Assembly (NCBI GenBank): GCA_016934895.1 | Contig: JAFGRZ010000068.1 | Coordinates: forward strand, 1 to 25,270 | Length of the DNA: 25,270 bases | Source: Candidatus Aminicenantota bacterium | GTDB taxonomy: Bacteria; Acidobacteriota; Aminicenantia; Aminicenantales; UBA8522 | Direction of reading: 5' to 3' | Notes under the pieces: model-generated | What the model was told of the DNA's origin: nothing | Seen by the model: only the letters and a program-made list of their open reading frames with translations | The model's database searches: none | Shown here: piece by piece, positions 1-7,880 of the stretch | Numbering within the stretch: position 1 is the first letter of the stretch | Layout of the letters: the number at the start of each line of letters is the position of its first letter | Translations under genes and position numbers: made by a program

Positions 1-162
1 GTGCGGAGTTCCGCAGCGCCGAGAAGAGCGTTGAGCGAACGGCGTTAAAAACCCGAACGGGAGCGAGGCCGATGGCGGCTGATCCCAACTCTCCGCCTTC
101 TCAAAGTTTGCACACTATTCGTCATAGAGCCCGGCAGGACTGGAGATTTGGCGGACGTATGC

Positions 163-170
163 TATACAAT
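163..170 (+). promoter_or_regulatory. Putative -10 box of glgA, leaderless arrangement
   Basis: TATACAAT lies here and ends 6 nt before the chosen glgA ATG at 177, so the expected transcription start falls on or next to the start codon. No convincing -35 hexamer sits 16-18 bp upstream and no Shine-Dalgarno sequence precedes the ATG. The assignment rests on the -10 match and on similar spacing at other genes in the window. Confidence 0.35.
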
Positions 171-176
171 AGAACT

Positions 177-1625
177 ATGAAAGTCGTTATGCTAGCTTCC
201 GAAGTCGTTCCTTTTGCCAAAACGGGCGGGCTCGCCGATGTCGCTGGAGCCTTGCCCAAATTCCTCGGATCACTGGGGAGCGAGGTCGCCGTCATTCTGC
301 CCCTTTATCGGGAAACGAGAAAGAAGGGGTTGTCTCTCGGCCGGGTGGTCGAACATCTGGAAATGAACTGGTCCGGGAAGAGGGAGTGTTTTTCCGTGTT
401 GGGCCGGGACGAGGGGCCGGTCCGTTTCCTTCTCGTCGAGAAGGACGAGTTCTTTGATCGGGACCAACTCTATGGAACTCCGAAGGGGGATTATCCCGAC
501 AACGGCGAGCGCTTCGCCTTTTTTTCCAAGGCGGCCCTGGAGACGGTCAAGCATCTGGGTTTCCGGCCCGACGTCGTCCATGCCCATGATTGGCAGGCGG
601 CCATGGCCCTCGTCTTGCTCAGGCATGTCTACGCCGATGATCCGTTCTTCAGGCACACCCGGTCGCTCTTCACCATTCATAACCTGGCCTACCAGGGCTT
701 GTCCGACAGGGAGATCCTCGAGAAAATTGGCCTGCCGGACTCTCTTTTTCACATGGACGGCCTGGAGTTTTACGGCCGGGTCAATTATCTCAAAGGGGGA
801 ATCCTTTATGCGACGGCGGTCAACACGGTCAGCAGAAAGTATAGCCGGGAAATCCAGACGCCGGAATTCGGCCATCGGCTCGACGGGCTCTTGAGGAAGC
901 GCCGGGACCGCCTCTTCGGCATCCTCAACGGCGCGGATTACGCCGACTGGAACCCGGCCACCGACCGGTTCATCATCCGGCCCTACGACCCGACCTACCT
1001 GGACGGCAAAAAGCAGTGCCGGAAGGACTTGCTCAAGGCGTTCTCCCTTCCGGAAGCGGCCGAAGACGTTCCCGTCATAGGGATGGTTTCCCGCCTGGCC
1101 GGCCAGAAGGGATTCGACATCCTGAGCGAGGCCCTCGAGGGGATTTTCAAGCGGGGCGCCGTCCTGATTGTCCTGGGAACGGGTGAAGATGTCTTTGAGA
1201 TGTCTCTCAGCGCGGCCCAGAAAAAGCATCCCCGATCATTCGGCCTGCGGATTGCTTTCGACGAGGCGCTTTCTCATAAAATTTATGCCGGCAGCGATAT
1301 GTTCCTGATTCCCTCCCGCTATGAGCCCTGCGGTCTGACCCAGATGTACAGCCTGCGCTACGGCACGATTCCGGTGGTCAGGGCGACCGGCGGGCTCGAC
1401 GACACCATCCAGGAGTATGACCCCGCCCAGAGGACGGGGAACGGGTTCAAATTCGCGGATTATTCGGCGTCCGCCCTGCTGGCCGCACTGGAGAAGGCGA
1501 TGTCCATCCAGCGCCAGAAAGACCGCTGGAGACCGCTCATCCAGAGAGCGATGGCCTGCGATTTCTCCTGGGAGAAGTCGGCCCGCGAATACATCCGGCT
1601 TTACCAGAAGCTGCCCGAATTTTAA
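177..1625 (+). CDS. glgA: Glycogen synthase (ADP-glucose type, GT5)
   Basis: Transfers glucose from ADP-glucose to the non-reducing end of an alpha-1,4-glucan in the cytoplasm. From the ATG at 177 the protein has 482 residues, close to the family norm of about 480. It opens with the GT5 nucleotide-sugar motif KTGGLADV (K15), then HDWQAA near 137, TIHNLAYQG near 166, SRLAGQKG (R306, K311) and SRYEPCGLTQ with catalytic E383, followed by GTIPVVRATGGLDDT. The frame stays open upstream to the window edge, but the 35 residues before M36 of that frame look non-coding and the family starts at the MKVVMLASEV block. The gene converges on galT with a 10-nt gap and faces the minus-strand glgC and branching enzyme genes, which supply its substrate and modify its product. 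Confidence 0.95.
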   Translation: MKVVMLASEVVPFAKTGGLADVAGALPKFLGSLGSEVAVILPLYRETRKKGLSLGRVVEHLEMNWSGKRECFSVLGRDEGPVRFLLVEKDEFFDRDQLYGTPKGDYPDNGERFAFFSKAALETVKHLGFRPDVVHAHDWQAAMALVLLRHVYADDPFFRHTRSLFTIHNLAYQGLSDREILEKIGLPDSLFHMDGLEFYGRVNYLKGGILYATAVNTVSRKYSREIQTPEFGHRLDGLLRKRRDRLFGILNGADYADWNPATDRFIIRPYDPTYLDGKKQCRKDLLKAFSLPEAAEDVPVIGMVSRLAGQKGFDILSEALEGIFKRGAVLIVLGTGEDVFEMSLSAAQKKHPRSFGLRIAFDEALSHKIYAGSDMFLIPSRYEPCGLTQMYSLRYGTIPVVRATGGLDDTIQEYDPAQRTGNGFKFADYSASALLAALEKAMSIQRQKDRWRPLIQRAMACDFSWEKSAREYIRLYQKLPEF

Positions 1626-1635
1626 GGGCCTGTCT

Positions 1636-2658
1636 TCACCGGGACCGGAGGAAGCCGGCCGCGGTCTCGGGAGCAACCGGGTTGATGTAAAAGCCCGTCC
1701 CCCACTCGAATCCCGCGACCCGGGTCAGCACCGGAATGATCTCCATGTGCCAATGGCAGCTTTCTTCCAGGTTGGCCCAGGCTTCGTGAGGCAGGTTGGG
1801 ATTGGGCGCCTGGTGAATGTAGAAATTATACGGGGGATCGGATAGAGTATCCCGCAGCTTTCCCAGCGTCCGCTTGATCGTTTTGGCCAGTGATCGAATC
1901 TCGGTCTTTGTGATTTTCGAATACCACGGAGAATGCCGCAAGGGATAGACCCGCATCTCGAAGGGAAAGCGGGGAGCGAACGGGGTGATGACGCAGAAGT
2001 GGTCGTTACGGTGGACGAGTCGTTCCTTTTTTTGAGTCTCCTCTCTGATGATGCGGCAAACGACACATTCGCCGAACTGGCGGTGGAGACGTTCGCATCC
2101 GTACAGCTCTTCGTTGATCTTCTTCGGGATGATCGGCGTCGCCACGATCTGGGAATGGGGGTGGCTGAGCGAGGCCCCCGCTTCCCGGCCTTTGTTCTTG
2201 AAGACATGGACATATTTGTACTGGTATTCTTCCTCGATGCTGATCACTCTTGCTTTGTACATTCCCAAGACCTCGCCGAGATGTCCGATCGGGAGATCGG
2301 GCAGCTCTTGGCTGTGATCGGGGGTTTCGATGACGACCTCATGCACTCCCACTCCGTCCATCCACTGGAAGAGGCCTTCGTCATGGCGTTCCGGAGGGAG
2401 CCCTCGGTTCAGCGCGGGAAACTTATTGGGTACGGTCCGCACCCGCCAGCCCGGATGATCGGGCCGCGTGCCGCGTTTCCTAAGGGAGGCGATCTCAGGG
2501 GGTGTTTTGGATTCATTGCCTTCACAAAACGGGCAGAATCCCGGTGCGGGCTCTTTCACCGGTTCCCGGGCGGGACGGAAGTCGTCGGGCCTTTTGCTCC
2601 GTTCCGAGGCGATGATGACCCAGCGACCGCTGATGATATCCTTGCGCAATTCAGACAT
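1636..2658 (-). CDS. galT: Galactose-1-phosphate uridylyltransferase family protein
   Basis: GalT-family HIT-superfamily nucleotidyltransferase of 340 residues. Two CxxC pairs (C42/C45 and C198/C201) suit a structural metal site. The catalytic HPHSQ motif lies at H166-H168, H168 being the residue expected to carry the nucleotidyl group, and a second HWH (H302-H304) lies near the C-terminus. The classical reaction swaps UMP between UDP-glucose and galactose-1-phosphate. It is the last gene of the minus-strand glycogen cluster, 3 nt after the response regulator stop. The family also contains ADP-glucose phosphorylases, so the position among ADP-glucose genes leaves the base preference (UDP or ADP) open. 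Family assignment is secure; exact substrate is not. Confidence 0.88.
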   Translation of the reverse strand: MSELRKDIISGRWVIIASERSKRPDDFRPAREPVKEPAPGFCPFCEGNESKTPPEIASLRKRGTRPDHPGWRVRTVPNKFPALNRGLPPERHDEGLFQWMDGVGVHEVVIETPDHSQELPDLPIGHLGEVLGMYKARVISIEEEYQYKYVHVFKNKGREAGASLSHPHSQIVATPIIPKKINEELYGCERLHRQFGECVVCRIIREETQKKERLVHRNDHFCVITPFAPRFPFEMRVYPLRHSPWYSKITKTEIRSLAKTIKRTLGKLRDTLSDPPYNFYIHQAPNPNLPHEAWANLEESCHWHMEIIPVLTRVAGFEWGTGFYINPVAPETAAGFLRSR

Positions 2659-2661
2659 GGT

Positions 2662-3015
2662 TTAACCGATCAGCTCCTTGATCTTGGCTTTGAGGTCATC
2701 GAGCGAAGACGATTTGACAATATAAGCATCGGCGGCCCAGGTCATGAAATCATGCTTGTAGCTCTGGTAGGCGGTGTTGATGATGATCGGGATATCCTTG
2801 CGGAGAGCCATGATCTGGGTGATGAGCTCGATGCCGTTCTTCTTGGGCATGCGGATGTCGGTGATGATGAGGTCGAAACGCCGCGTCCGCATCTGCTTCA
2901 AAGCCGCATCCGCGTCCATCACTGCGGTCACTTTGTATCCGGCTTCGGTCAGCTCCTCCTTGTAAAGAAGGCAGAGGTTCTTCTCGTCTTCGACGATCAA
3001 CACCTTTTTTTTCAT
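2662..3015 (-). CDS. Single-domain response regulator (CheY-like receiver)
   Basis: A 117-residue receiver domain with no output domain. It has the acidic pair near E9-D10, the phospho-acceptor D53 in DLIITDIRMPKKNG, the switch threonine T81 and the conserved K101 in YIVKSSS. It starts 11 nt after the histidine kinase stop with a GGGAG ribosome site and ends 3 nt before galT, so the kinase just upstream is its likely partner. Lacking a DNA-binding or enzymatic domain, it must act by protein contact, as CheY and Spo0F do, or pass phosphate on. Its target is unknown; the surrounding glycogen enzymes are candidates only by position. Confidence 0.93.
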   Translation of the reverse strand: MKKKVLIVEDEKNLCLLYKEELTEAGYKVTAVMDADAALKQMRTRRFDLIITDIRMPKKNGIELITQIMALRKDIPIIINTAYQSYKHDFMTWAADAYIVKSSSLDDLKAKIKELIG

Positions 3016-3026
3016 TGGTGAACTCC

Positions 3027-4367
3027 CTATTTCCTCGGTTCCGCCCTGAAATAGAGCTTGAAGGTGGTGCCCCGGCCTTCGGTGCTTTTGATTTCGATCC
3101 GTCCTCCGCAGGCATCCATGACCCTTTTCACATAGGCCAGTCCAAGCCCCATTCCTTTCTCCTTGGTGGAAACGAAGGATTCGAATATTTTGTTCTTAAC
3201 GGATTCAGGGATTCCCGGGCCCGTGTCCTCGACGGCGACAACCGCCCAATCGGAACTTTCCCGATAAGCCCGGACATAGATTTTTCCCCCATTTTCGACG
3301 GCATCGATCGCATTGTCCACCACATTCCGCACGGCCTCTCCCGTATGGATGGGATCGCAAAGAACGGCCCGGAGGCCGGCCTCGATTTCCATGTCCAGGG
3401 TCAATTTCTGGCTGTCCAGGCGAGGCCGGACCGCTTCGAGAACAAGGTTGAGCATCTCCCGGATATCGATCGTGCTCTTTTCCCGGACATCCACCCGGAG
3501 AAACTGGGTGAGTTGCAGCAGGGTTTTTTCCAGACGGCGGATCTCGCTTCGGATGATCTGAAGGTTTCGCTTTCGTTTTTTTGGTCCCGTCTTGGGATCG
3601 AGAAGCTGGTCGGCGAAGCCGCCGATCGTCACGAGGGGATTGCGGAGCTGGTGGGTGACGAACATGGCCATCTCCCCCATGGCCGCCACCTTCTTCATGT
3701 CGATGATCCTTTTTTGTAGCCTTGACGTGTAGATATAGTTGCCGGCGATCAGCCCGCAGATCGAGGCGAGCTCGACATCCCGGCTCTTGATGGGAGCCCG
3801 GGTGATCGCGTTGTCCAGGATGATCTCTCCCAGGACTTCCTGCCCGGATAAGAGCGGGATGCAGAGAAATTCATCCGTGTGGATCATCTCGAGAAGCCGT
3901 GGGTCCAGCAGCGGTTCATTCCAGGCGTCCTTGATCAGGAGGAGCTCTCTGGACGAGATGGCCAAAGCCGGGACCAGTGGATGTTCCTGGTAAAGGGGAT
4001 AGACCAGTTGTTTGACACGCTGGGTCAGGGTGTCCGCTCCGCCGTTCAAGAGGGAGCGGTTGTGCTCGATGATCTCGGCATATCCGATGCCCGGCGTTGA
4101 AAGGACCCGCCAGATGGATTCGGCGTCCTCGGGCGATGCGGGTCCCAACCAGAATTCCCCCTTGAGCTTCTGGCCGTCGGCCAGAAAAAGCATGGCCCGG
4201 TTAAAGCCCACGCCATGTCCGGCGGTCAGGGCGGTCATGATGACCAGCAAGTTGTCCAGGAGCGAAAAAGGCTGGAAGAAACTCTGCGCGATTATCAAGA
4301 AAAGCTGGAATTCTTTGGACATCTCGGCGGGAAATTCGTGGAGAAAAGGATTGTAGCGTTCGATCAT
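3027..4367 (-). CDS. GAF-domain sensor histidine kinase (cytoplasmic)
   Basis: Soluble two-component kinase of 446 residues. A GAF domain spans about residues 30-210 (with GFNRAMLFL). HisKA carries the phospho-accepting H239 in THQLRNPLVTIGGFA. The HATPase_c domain has an N-box around N348-N352, a G1 box DTGPGIPE at about 381-388 and a G2 box GMGLGLAYVKRV. No membrane segments are seen, so the signal is probably a cytoplasmic small molecule or partner. I chose the ATG at 4367 because it forms an ATGA overlap with the glgC stop; a TTG 12 nt upstream is also open but less likely. Coupling to glgC upstream and to a receiver protein downstream suggests a sensory link to carbon storage, which is inference. 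Confidence 0.92.
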   Translation of the reverse strand: MIERYNPFLHEFPAEMSKEFQLFLIIAQSFFQPFSLLDNLLVIMTALTAGHGVGFNRAMLFLADGQKLKGEFWLGPASPEDAESIWRVLSTPGIGYAEIIEHNRSLLNGGADTLTQRVKQLVYPLYQEHPLVPALAISSRELLLIKDAWNEPLLDPRLLEMIHTDEFLCIPLLSGQEVLGEIILDNAITRAPIKSRDVELASICGLIAGNYIYTSRLQKRIIDMKKVAAMGEMAMFVTHQLRNPLVTIGGFADQLLDPKTGPKKRKRNLQIIRSEIRRLEKTLLQLTQFLRVDVREKSTIDIREMLNLVLEAVRPRLDSQKLTLDMEIEAGLRAVLCDPIHTGEAVRNVVDNAIDAVENGGKIYVRAYRESSDWAVVAVEDTGPGIPESVKNKIFESFVSTKEKGMGLGLAYVKRVMDACGGRIEIKSTEGRGTTFKLYFRAEPRK

Positions 4368-5548
4368 TCCACCCGCCAACTCTTGGGGATCACCCGAATG
4401 CCCTCGGCGCTGATCATGAAACGGGCGCGGTCTTCTTTTATCCGGAAGCCGGCCTCGAAGCGATTGGGGATCTGAGAGAACTTGTCGACGATCACCCGGC
4501 GCAGCCGGGCACCCCGCCCGATCCGGGCCCCTTCAAAGAGGATCGATCCATCGATCCGGGCGTCAGGTGAGATTTCCACTCCGGGAGAGATGATGGAATT
4601 GCGGACCAGAGCGCTCTGAATCCGGCATCCCGAACCGATGATCGAGTTCCTGATATCCGCCCCGTGAAGGAAGGAGGGGGGGTATTGCGCCTTGAAGGTC
4701 CTGATCGGCCAGGAATCGTCGCCGGTTTGGAAAGGCGGCTCGGCCTCCAGGAAAGCCATATTGGCCTTCCAGTAAGCATCGATCGTCCCGATATCCTCCC
4801 AGTAGCCCTCGTAAAGATAGGCCTGGACGCGGGCCTTGCGGATCAACTGCGGCATGATGTCCCGGCCGAAATCGTGACCGCTGGAGGGATTTCTGGCGTC
4901 CCGGATCAGTGCCTTGACGAGGACCGGCGTTCTAAAGAGATAGACTCCCATGGAGATGAGCGACCGCTTCTCGTCCCAAGGCAAAGGGGGCGGGGATTCG
5001 GGCTTCTCCAGGAATTGGACGATGTTCTGGTGGCGGTCGATGCCGACCACTCCGAACCGGCCGGCCTCGGATTTGCGGACGGTCTTGGCCAGCACGACCG
5101 CGTCGGCCCCCTTGTCCTCGAAAAAGCGGATGATCTTCCTGTAATCGGCCCGGTAGATATGGTCTGCGGAGAGGATGAGGATAACCGCGGGGTCCTCCTG
5201 TTGGATGGTGTAGATATTTTGGAAAACGGCATCCGCCGTCCCTTCGTACCAGTGATCGGCCACCCGTCCTTGCGCCGGCAGATTGAGGATGTAGCTGCCG
5301 CTTTCGGCATGGAAGATATTCCATCCGTTAAGGATGTGCCTTTCCAGGGAAAGGGACTTGTATTGAGTGAGAAGAGCGATCCTGGTGAGTCCGGAGTTCA
5401 GGCAGTTGGAGAGGCTGAAATCGATAATCCGGTAAGACCCTAAAAACGGGACGGACGGCTTCGACCGGTGGCGGGTGAGCGGATAGAGCCTCTCCCCCTT
5501 GCCTCCGCAGAGAATCATGACCAGGATTTTTTCAGATAATACGCCCAT
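4364..5548 (-). CDS. glgC: Glucose-1-phosphate adenylyltransferase (ADP-glucose pyrophosphorylase)
   Basis: Makes ADP-glucose from glucose-1-phosphate and ATP, the committed step of bacterial glycogen synthesis. The 394-residue protein begins MGVLSEKILVMILCGGKGERLYP, and the pyrophosphorylase signature CGGKGERLYPLT is at about 14-25. Other family blocks are GTADAVFQN (about 104-112), LSADHIYR (about 127-134), FLEKPE (about 179-184), SMGVYLF (about 199-205) and YWEDIGTIDAYW (about 249-260). The C-terminal third resembles a left-handed beta-helix with repeated short I/V-x-x-S/G stretches. The start codon lies inside the end of the branching-enzyme gene (17-nt overlap). The open frame extends another 41 codons upstream in the same frame, but that part is only the out-of-frame tail of the neighbour. 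Its stop overlaps the kinase start as ATGA. Confidence 0.95.
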   Translation of the reverse strand: MGVLSEKILVMILCGGKGERLYPLTRHRSKPSVPFLGSYRIIDFSLSNCLNSGLTRIALLTQYKSLSLERHILNGWNIFHAESGSYILNLPAQGRVADHWYEGTADAVFQNIYTIQQEDPAVILILSADHIYRADYRKIIRFFEDKGADAVVLAKTVRKSEAGRFGVVGIDRHQNIVQFLEKPESPPPLPWDEKRSLISMGVYLFRTPVLVKALIRDARNPSSGHDFGRDIMPQLIRKARVQAYLYEGYWEDIGTIDAYWKANMAFLEAEPPFQTGDDSWPIRTFKAQYPPSFLHGADIRNSIIGSGCRIQSALVRNSIISPGVEISPDARIDGSILFEGARIGRGARLRRVIVDKFSQIPNRFEAGFRIKEDRARFMISAEGIRVIPKSWRVE

Positions 5549-7181
5549 CGGGAACCACGATTTCGGAGAACAACTGATCCTCCTCTTCCCAAGCTCGGAG
5601 AAGCCCCTTCTCATCGGGACTGAGAGAACCGTCTCTCTGGATCCAGGCGAAGAGCGTCCGGGCCCGCTCATAGTGCTCGGCGGCGCGATTCTCGGAATAG
5701 TCCCGGGCCGTCCAGGTCGAGATCAGGAAAGGCCAGTCCGAACTTTCGAGGAGGAATTTTTCGCGCATGAATTGCTTCAAGAGTCGGTTGTTTTTGGACC
5801 GAATTTTGGATTTGAGGATTAAGGCTTGCTTTTCGACGGCATAGATCTTTTCCCAGATCCAGGCGGTCGAGTCGTTGAGCCAGATCCAGTGGAATCCGCC
5901 CGTCCCCCATGAACCCTCGGGAAGAGAGATCAGCGAATGAGGCTGGAGGGCCTCGAGGCAACGGCCGGCCGTCTGCGGCTCGACCTGAGCTCCTTGAAGC
6001 TTCTTGAGGACAAGATAAAGCCACTCCGGACCTTCGAACCACCAGTGACCGAAGAGCTCGGTGTCAAAGAGGGCCACCACTGCACCCCTTTCCTGGTCCC
6101 TGAGTTCCTCGTGGAGAGAGTCGACGAAGTGACAGGCGTTTTCTTCAAGCCTTTCCCCGACTCGTGCCGGTTCGTAAGGAAGCTTGTCGCCGAGATCGGC
6201 GTCACTGGCCGTGATCCTCCAGTAGCGCATTCCGCCCGGAAAATGTTTTTTGTGAAACTCCATGTACCATCCGTCTCCCGGATAGCCTGTTTTACCCGAC
6301 CAGACCTGAATTCCTGATTTTTCATCCCGGACGAAAAATGGGAGCTTCGAAGGATAGGCCAGGTGCGGGAGATAAGGCGTTTTGGCGAGCTTCTGCTCCG
6401 GCCGATATTCCGTTTCGAATTTCTCCCAAAGCCGCTTTAGGGCGGGAAATCGGTCCAGATAGACACCCTTGGCTTCGCCGCCGCTCAGGAGGTGGCTGTT
6501 CACGAAGAAACAGCCCAGTTCCTCTTCACCCAGGATCTCATCCACACCGAGCCGGGGCACGGACTCGCCGCCGAGAGGAGACGTCCAATTGTATCCGGGC
6601 CGGTAAGCGCACTCGGGGAGCCAGAAGCCCATCGGCTTTCTGCCGAAATATCTCTCGTAGCAATACCGGCCCTGGCGGACCTGCCAGCGGATGCTGTCGT
6701 CCTCGGAGAGAAGAGGGAAATAGCCGTGGGTGGCGGCTGATGTCAGGATTTCGATCTGATCGCCGTCCTGGAGTCCGCGAAAGGCGTCAATGATGTCTTC
6801 CCGGCATCTTTCGCTGAACAGCTCAAGCAGCCCGGCGTACCAGTCCTCCCAGTATTCGGTCAGCGCGCGGAGGGTTTTCGCGCCCGTCTTTTCGAAATAG
6901 ACCCGGTCGCTGCGGGCGATATCGATCTTCATCTGAAGATATTTCTTGAACCCGGCCGCAAAGACCGGGCTCTTGAGCTGTTCCATCAGGACGGGCGTGA
7001 AAGAAATGTTGATCCGAGGCGGAAGGCCTTCTTTTTCCAGCCGTTCGAAAACCCGGAGCAAGGGAAGATAACTTTCGGCCGCGGCCTCGTAGAGCCAGTC
7101 CATTCCATGCGGCCAGTTTCCGTGGGCAAGGACAAAGGGGATATGGCTGTGCAGAACCACGGAAAAATATTTAGGGGTCAT
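5532..7181 (-). CDS. 1,4-alpha-glucan branching enzyme, GH57 (DUF1957 type)
   Basis: GH57 family glucan branching enzyme of 549 residues, similar in length to the archaeal and thermophile enzymes of this class. The N-terminal HSH (H11-H13) is the conserved (beta/alpha)7-barrel motif. The expected nucleophile is E190 in GFWLPECAYRPG and the expected acid/base is D373 in ALFDTELFGHWWFEG. The C-terminal helical DUF1957-type region contains WIWLNDSTAWIWEKIY. It would introduce alpha-1,6 branches into the chains made by GlgA. It follows the 53-residue zinc protein by 15 nt and overlaps glgC by 17 nt, so it belongs to the same transcript. No conventional GH13 glgB is visible in the window; this enzyme probably fills that role. 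Confidence 0.92.
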   Translation of the reverse strand: MTPKYFSVVLHSHIPFVLAHGNWPHGMDWLYEAAAESYLPLLRVFERLEKEGLPPRINISFTPVLMEQLKSPVFAAGFKKYLQMKIDIARSDRVYFEKTGAKTLRALTEYWEDWYAGLLELFSERCREDIIDAFRGLQDGDQIEILTSAATHGYFPLLSEDDSIRWQVRQGRYCYERYFGRKPMGFWLPECAYRPGYNWTSPLGGESVPRLGVDEILGEEELGCFFVNSHLLSGGEAKGVYLDRFPALKRLWEKFETEYRPEQKLAKTPYLPHLAYPSKLPFFVRDEKSGIQVWSGKTGYPGDGWYMEFHKKHFPGGMRYWRITASDADLGDKLPYEPARVGERLEENACHFVDSLHEELRDQERGAVVALFDTELFGHWWFEGPEWLYLVLKKLQGAQVEPQTAGRCLEALQPHSLISLPEGSWGTGGFHWIWLNDSTAWIWEKIYAVEKQALILKSKIRSKNNRLLKQFMREKFLLESSDWPFLISTWTARDYSENRAAEHYERARTLFAWIQRDGSLSPDEKGLLRAWEEEDQLFSEIVVPDGRII

Positions 7182-7196
7182 GGCCTTGAGCGAAAA

Positions 7197-7358
7197 TCAG
7201 GCCTCTTCCCTTTTTTGCTGTTTTTTCCAGTGATCCAGGCACTCGATGTTGCAAAAATGGAGCACATACTCCTGGCCCTCGGCGTGGAGCGCGGTGGCCT
7301 TGGGAATGAGTTTCCGGCACACGTGGCAGGCGATCTTTTCTTCTTCCTTCTTTTTCAT
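7197..7358 (-). CDS. Small CxxC zinc-binding protein (53 aa), function unknown
   Basis: A short gene with a strong Shine-Dalgarno (AGGAAGGTGG, about 3 nt before the ATG). The protein begins MKKKEEEKIACHVCRKLIP and ends HWKKQQKREEA. Cysteines C11 and C14 form a CxxC knuckle, and C36 and C40 sit in FCNIECLDHW, giving a four-cysteine metal site similar to TRASH or zinc-ribbon mini-proteins; both ends are highly charged. It lies 15 nt upstream of the GH57 gene and directly below a TATAAT box, so it is probably the first gene of the glycogen transcript. I do not recognise a specific family. A metal-binding adaptor or nucleic-acid-binding role is possible but unproven. Confidence 0.75.
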   Translation of the reverse strand: MKKKEEEKIACHVCRKLIPKATALHAEGQEYVLHFCNIECLDHWKKQQKREEA

Positions 7359-7388
7359 TTCCACCTTCCTCGGAGATATCGACGATAT

Positions 7389-7417
7389 ATTATAGCGGAC
7401 TCTTCAACTTGAAGAAA
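7389..7417 (-). promoter_or_regulatory. Putative promoter for zinc protein / GH57 / glgC transcript
   Basis: On the minus strand a perfect TATAAT (7394-7389) overlaps the stop codon of the phosphoesterase gene. A weak -35 candidate TTTCTT (7417-7412) lies 17 bp upstream. The small zinc-protein gene starts 30 nt downstream with a strong ribosome site. The -35 is poor, so this may be weak or activator-dependent. A 13-bp palindrome (7402-7414) lies in the spacer and -35 region. Confidence 0.5.
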
Positions 7418-7857
7418 AGCCAGTTCTTGTCCTCCGGTTTTTTCGGCTTCAGCTTGACCAGACCGTAACGGCCGCTCAACAACCGGCCTTGGATCACAAC
7501 GATGCGCTTTCCAGGGGCTGTCTCCTCCACTCGGTAAGTTCCTCTATCCCATATCACCACCCGGCCGGCGCCATATTCACCCTCGGGGATCTCGCCCTCG
7601 AAGTCCGCATAATCCAACGGGTGATCTTCGGTCTGCACGGCCAACCTCCGGACGCCCTCTTCAGAGGGAGGTTCCTTGGGGAGAGCCCAGCTCTTCAGGA
7701 CTCCTTTCTCTTCCAGCCGAAGGTCATAGTGAAGGTGCGAAGCCCGATGTTTTTGGATCACGTAGACAAGGCCCGGACGCTTCTTCGACGCCGTGGCGGC
7801 CCGGGGTTCGGCGGTTTTTCGGAAATCCCGCTTTTCCCGGTATTCTTTGAGTGTCAT
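7390..7857 (-). CDS. Standalone DNA ligase D 3'-phosphoesterase domain protein
   Basis: A 155-residue protein equal to the phosphoesterase (PE) module normally fused to bacterial NHEJ ligase LigD, which trims 3'-phosphate and ribonucleotide ends. Signature blocks are VIQKHRASHLHYDLRLE (H37, H41, H43, D45, R47), WALPKEP (57-63), TEDHPLDYADFEGEIPEGEYGAG (H79 and the acidic run to G98) and WLFFKLKSPL at the C-terminus. These contain the histidine and aspartate metal-site residues of the family. No ligase, polymerase or Ku gene is in the window. It lies 23 nt after the AICARFT stop. Free-standing PE proteins are known in archaea and bacteria, so it may be a general 3'-end repair enzyme. Confidence 0.9.
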   Translation of the reverse strand: MTLKEYREKRDFRKTAEPRAATASKKRPGLVYVIQKHRASHLHYDLRLEEKGVLKSWALPKEPPSEEGVRRLAVQTEDHPLDYADFEGEIPEGEYGAGRVVIWDRGTYRVEETAPGKRIVVIQGRLLSGRYGLVKLKPKKPEDKNWLFFKLKSPL

Positions 7858-7880
7858 ACTCTGTCCCGTCGGGGCCGCCC

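Noticed and set aside
72..176. 35-residue N-terminal extension of GlgA
   Set aside because: The family begins at MKVVMLASEV, and the -10 box overlaps the extension.
270..1229. Long open frame opposite glgA
   Set aside because: It mirrors glgA codons in a GC-rich gene, shows no recognisable domain, and glgA has all its GT5 motifs.
1933..3021. 362-codon plus-strand frame across galT and the response regulator
   Set aside because: It lies antisense to two well-supported genes and has no family resemblance.
5549..5671. 41-residue N-terminal extension of GlgC
   Set aside because: It is the out-of-frame tail of the GH57 gene; the conserved nucleotide-binding block starts just after the ATG at 5548.
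7402..7414. Palindrome CTTCAACTTGAAG as a regulator site
   Set aside because: It lies mostly in coding sequence, is single-copy here and short enough to be chance.
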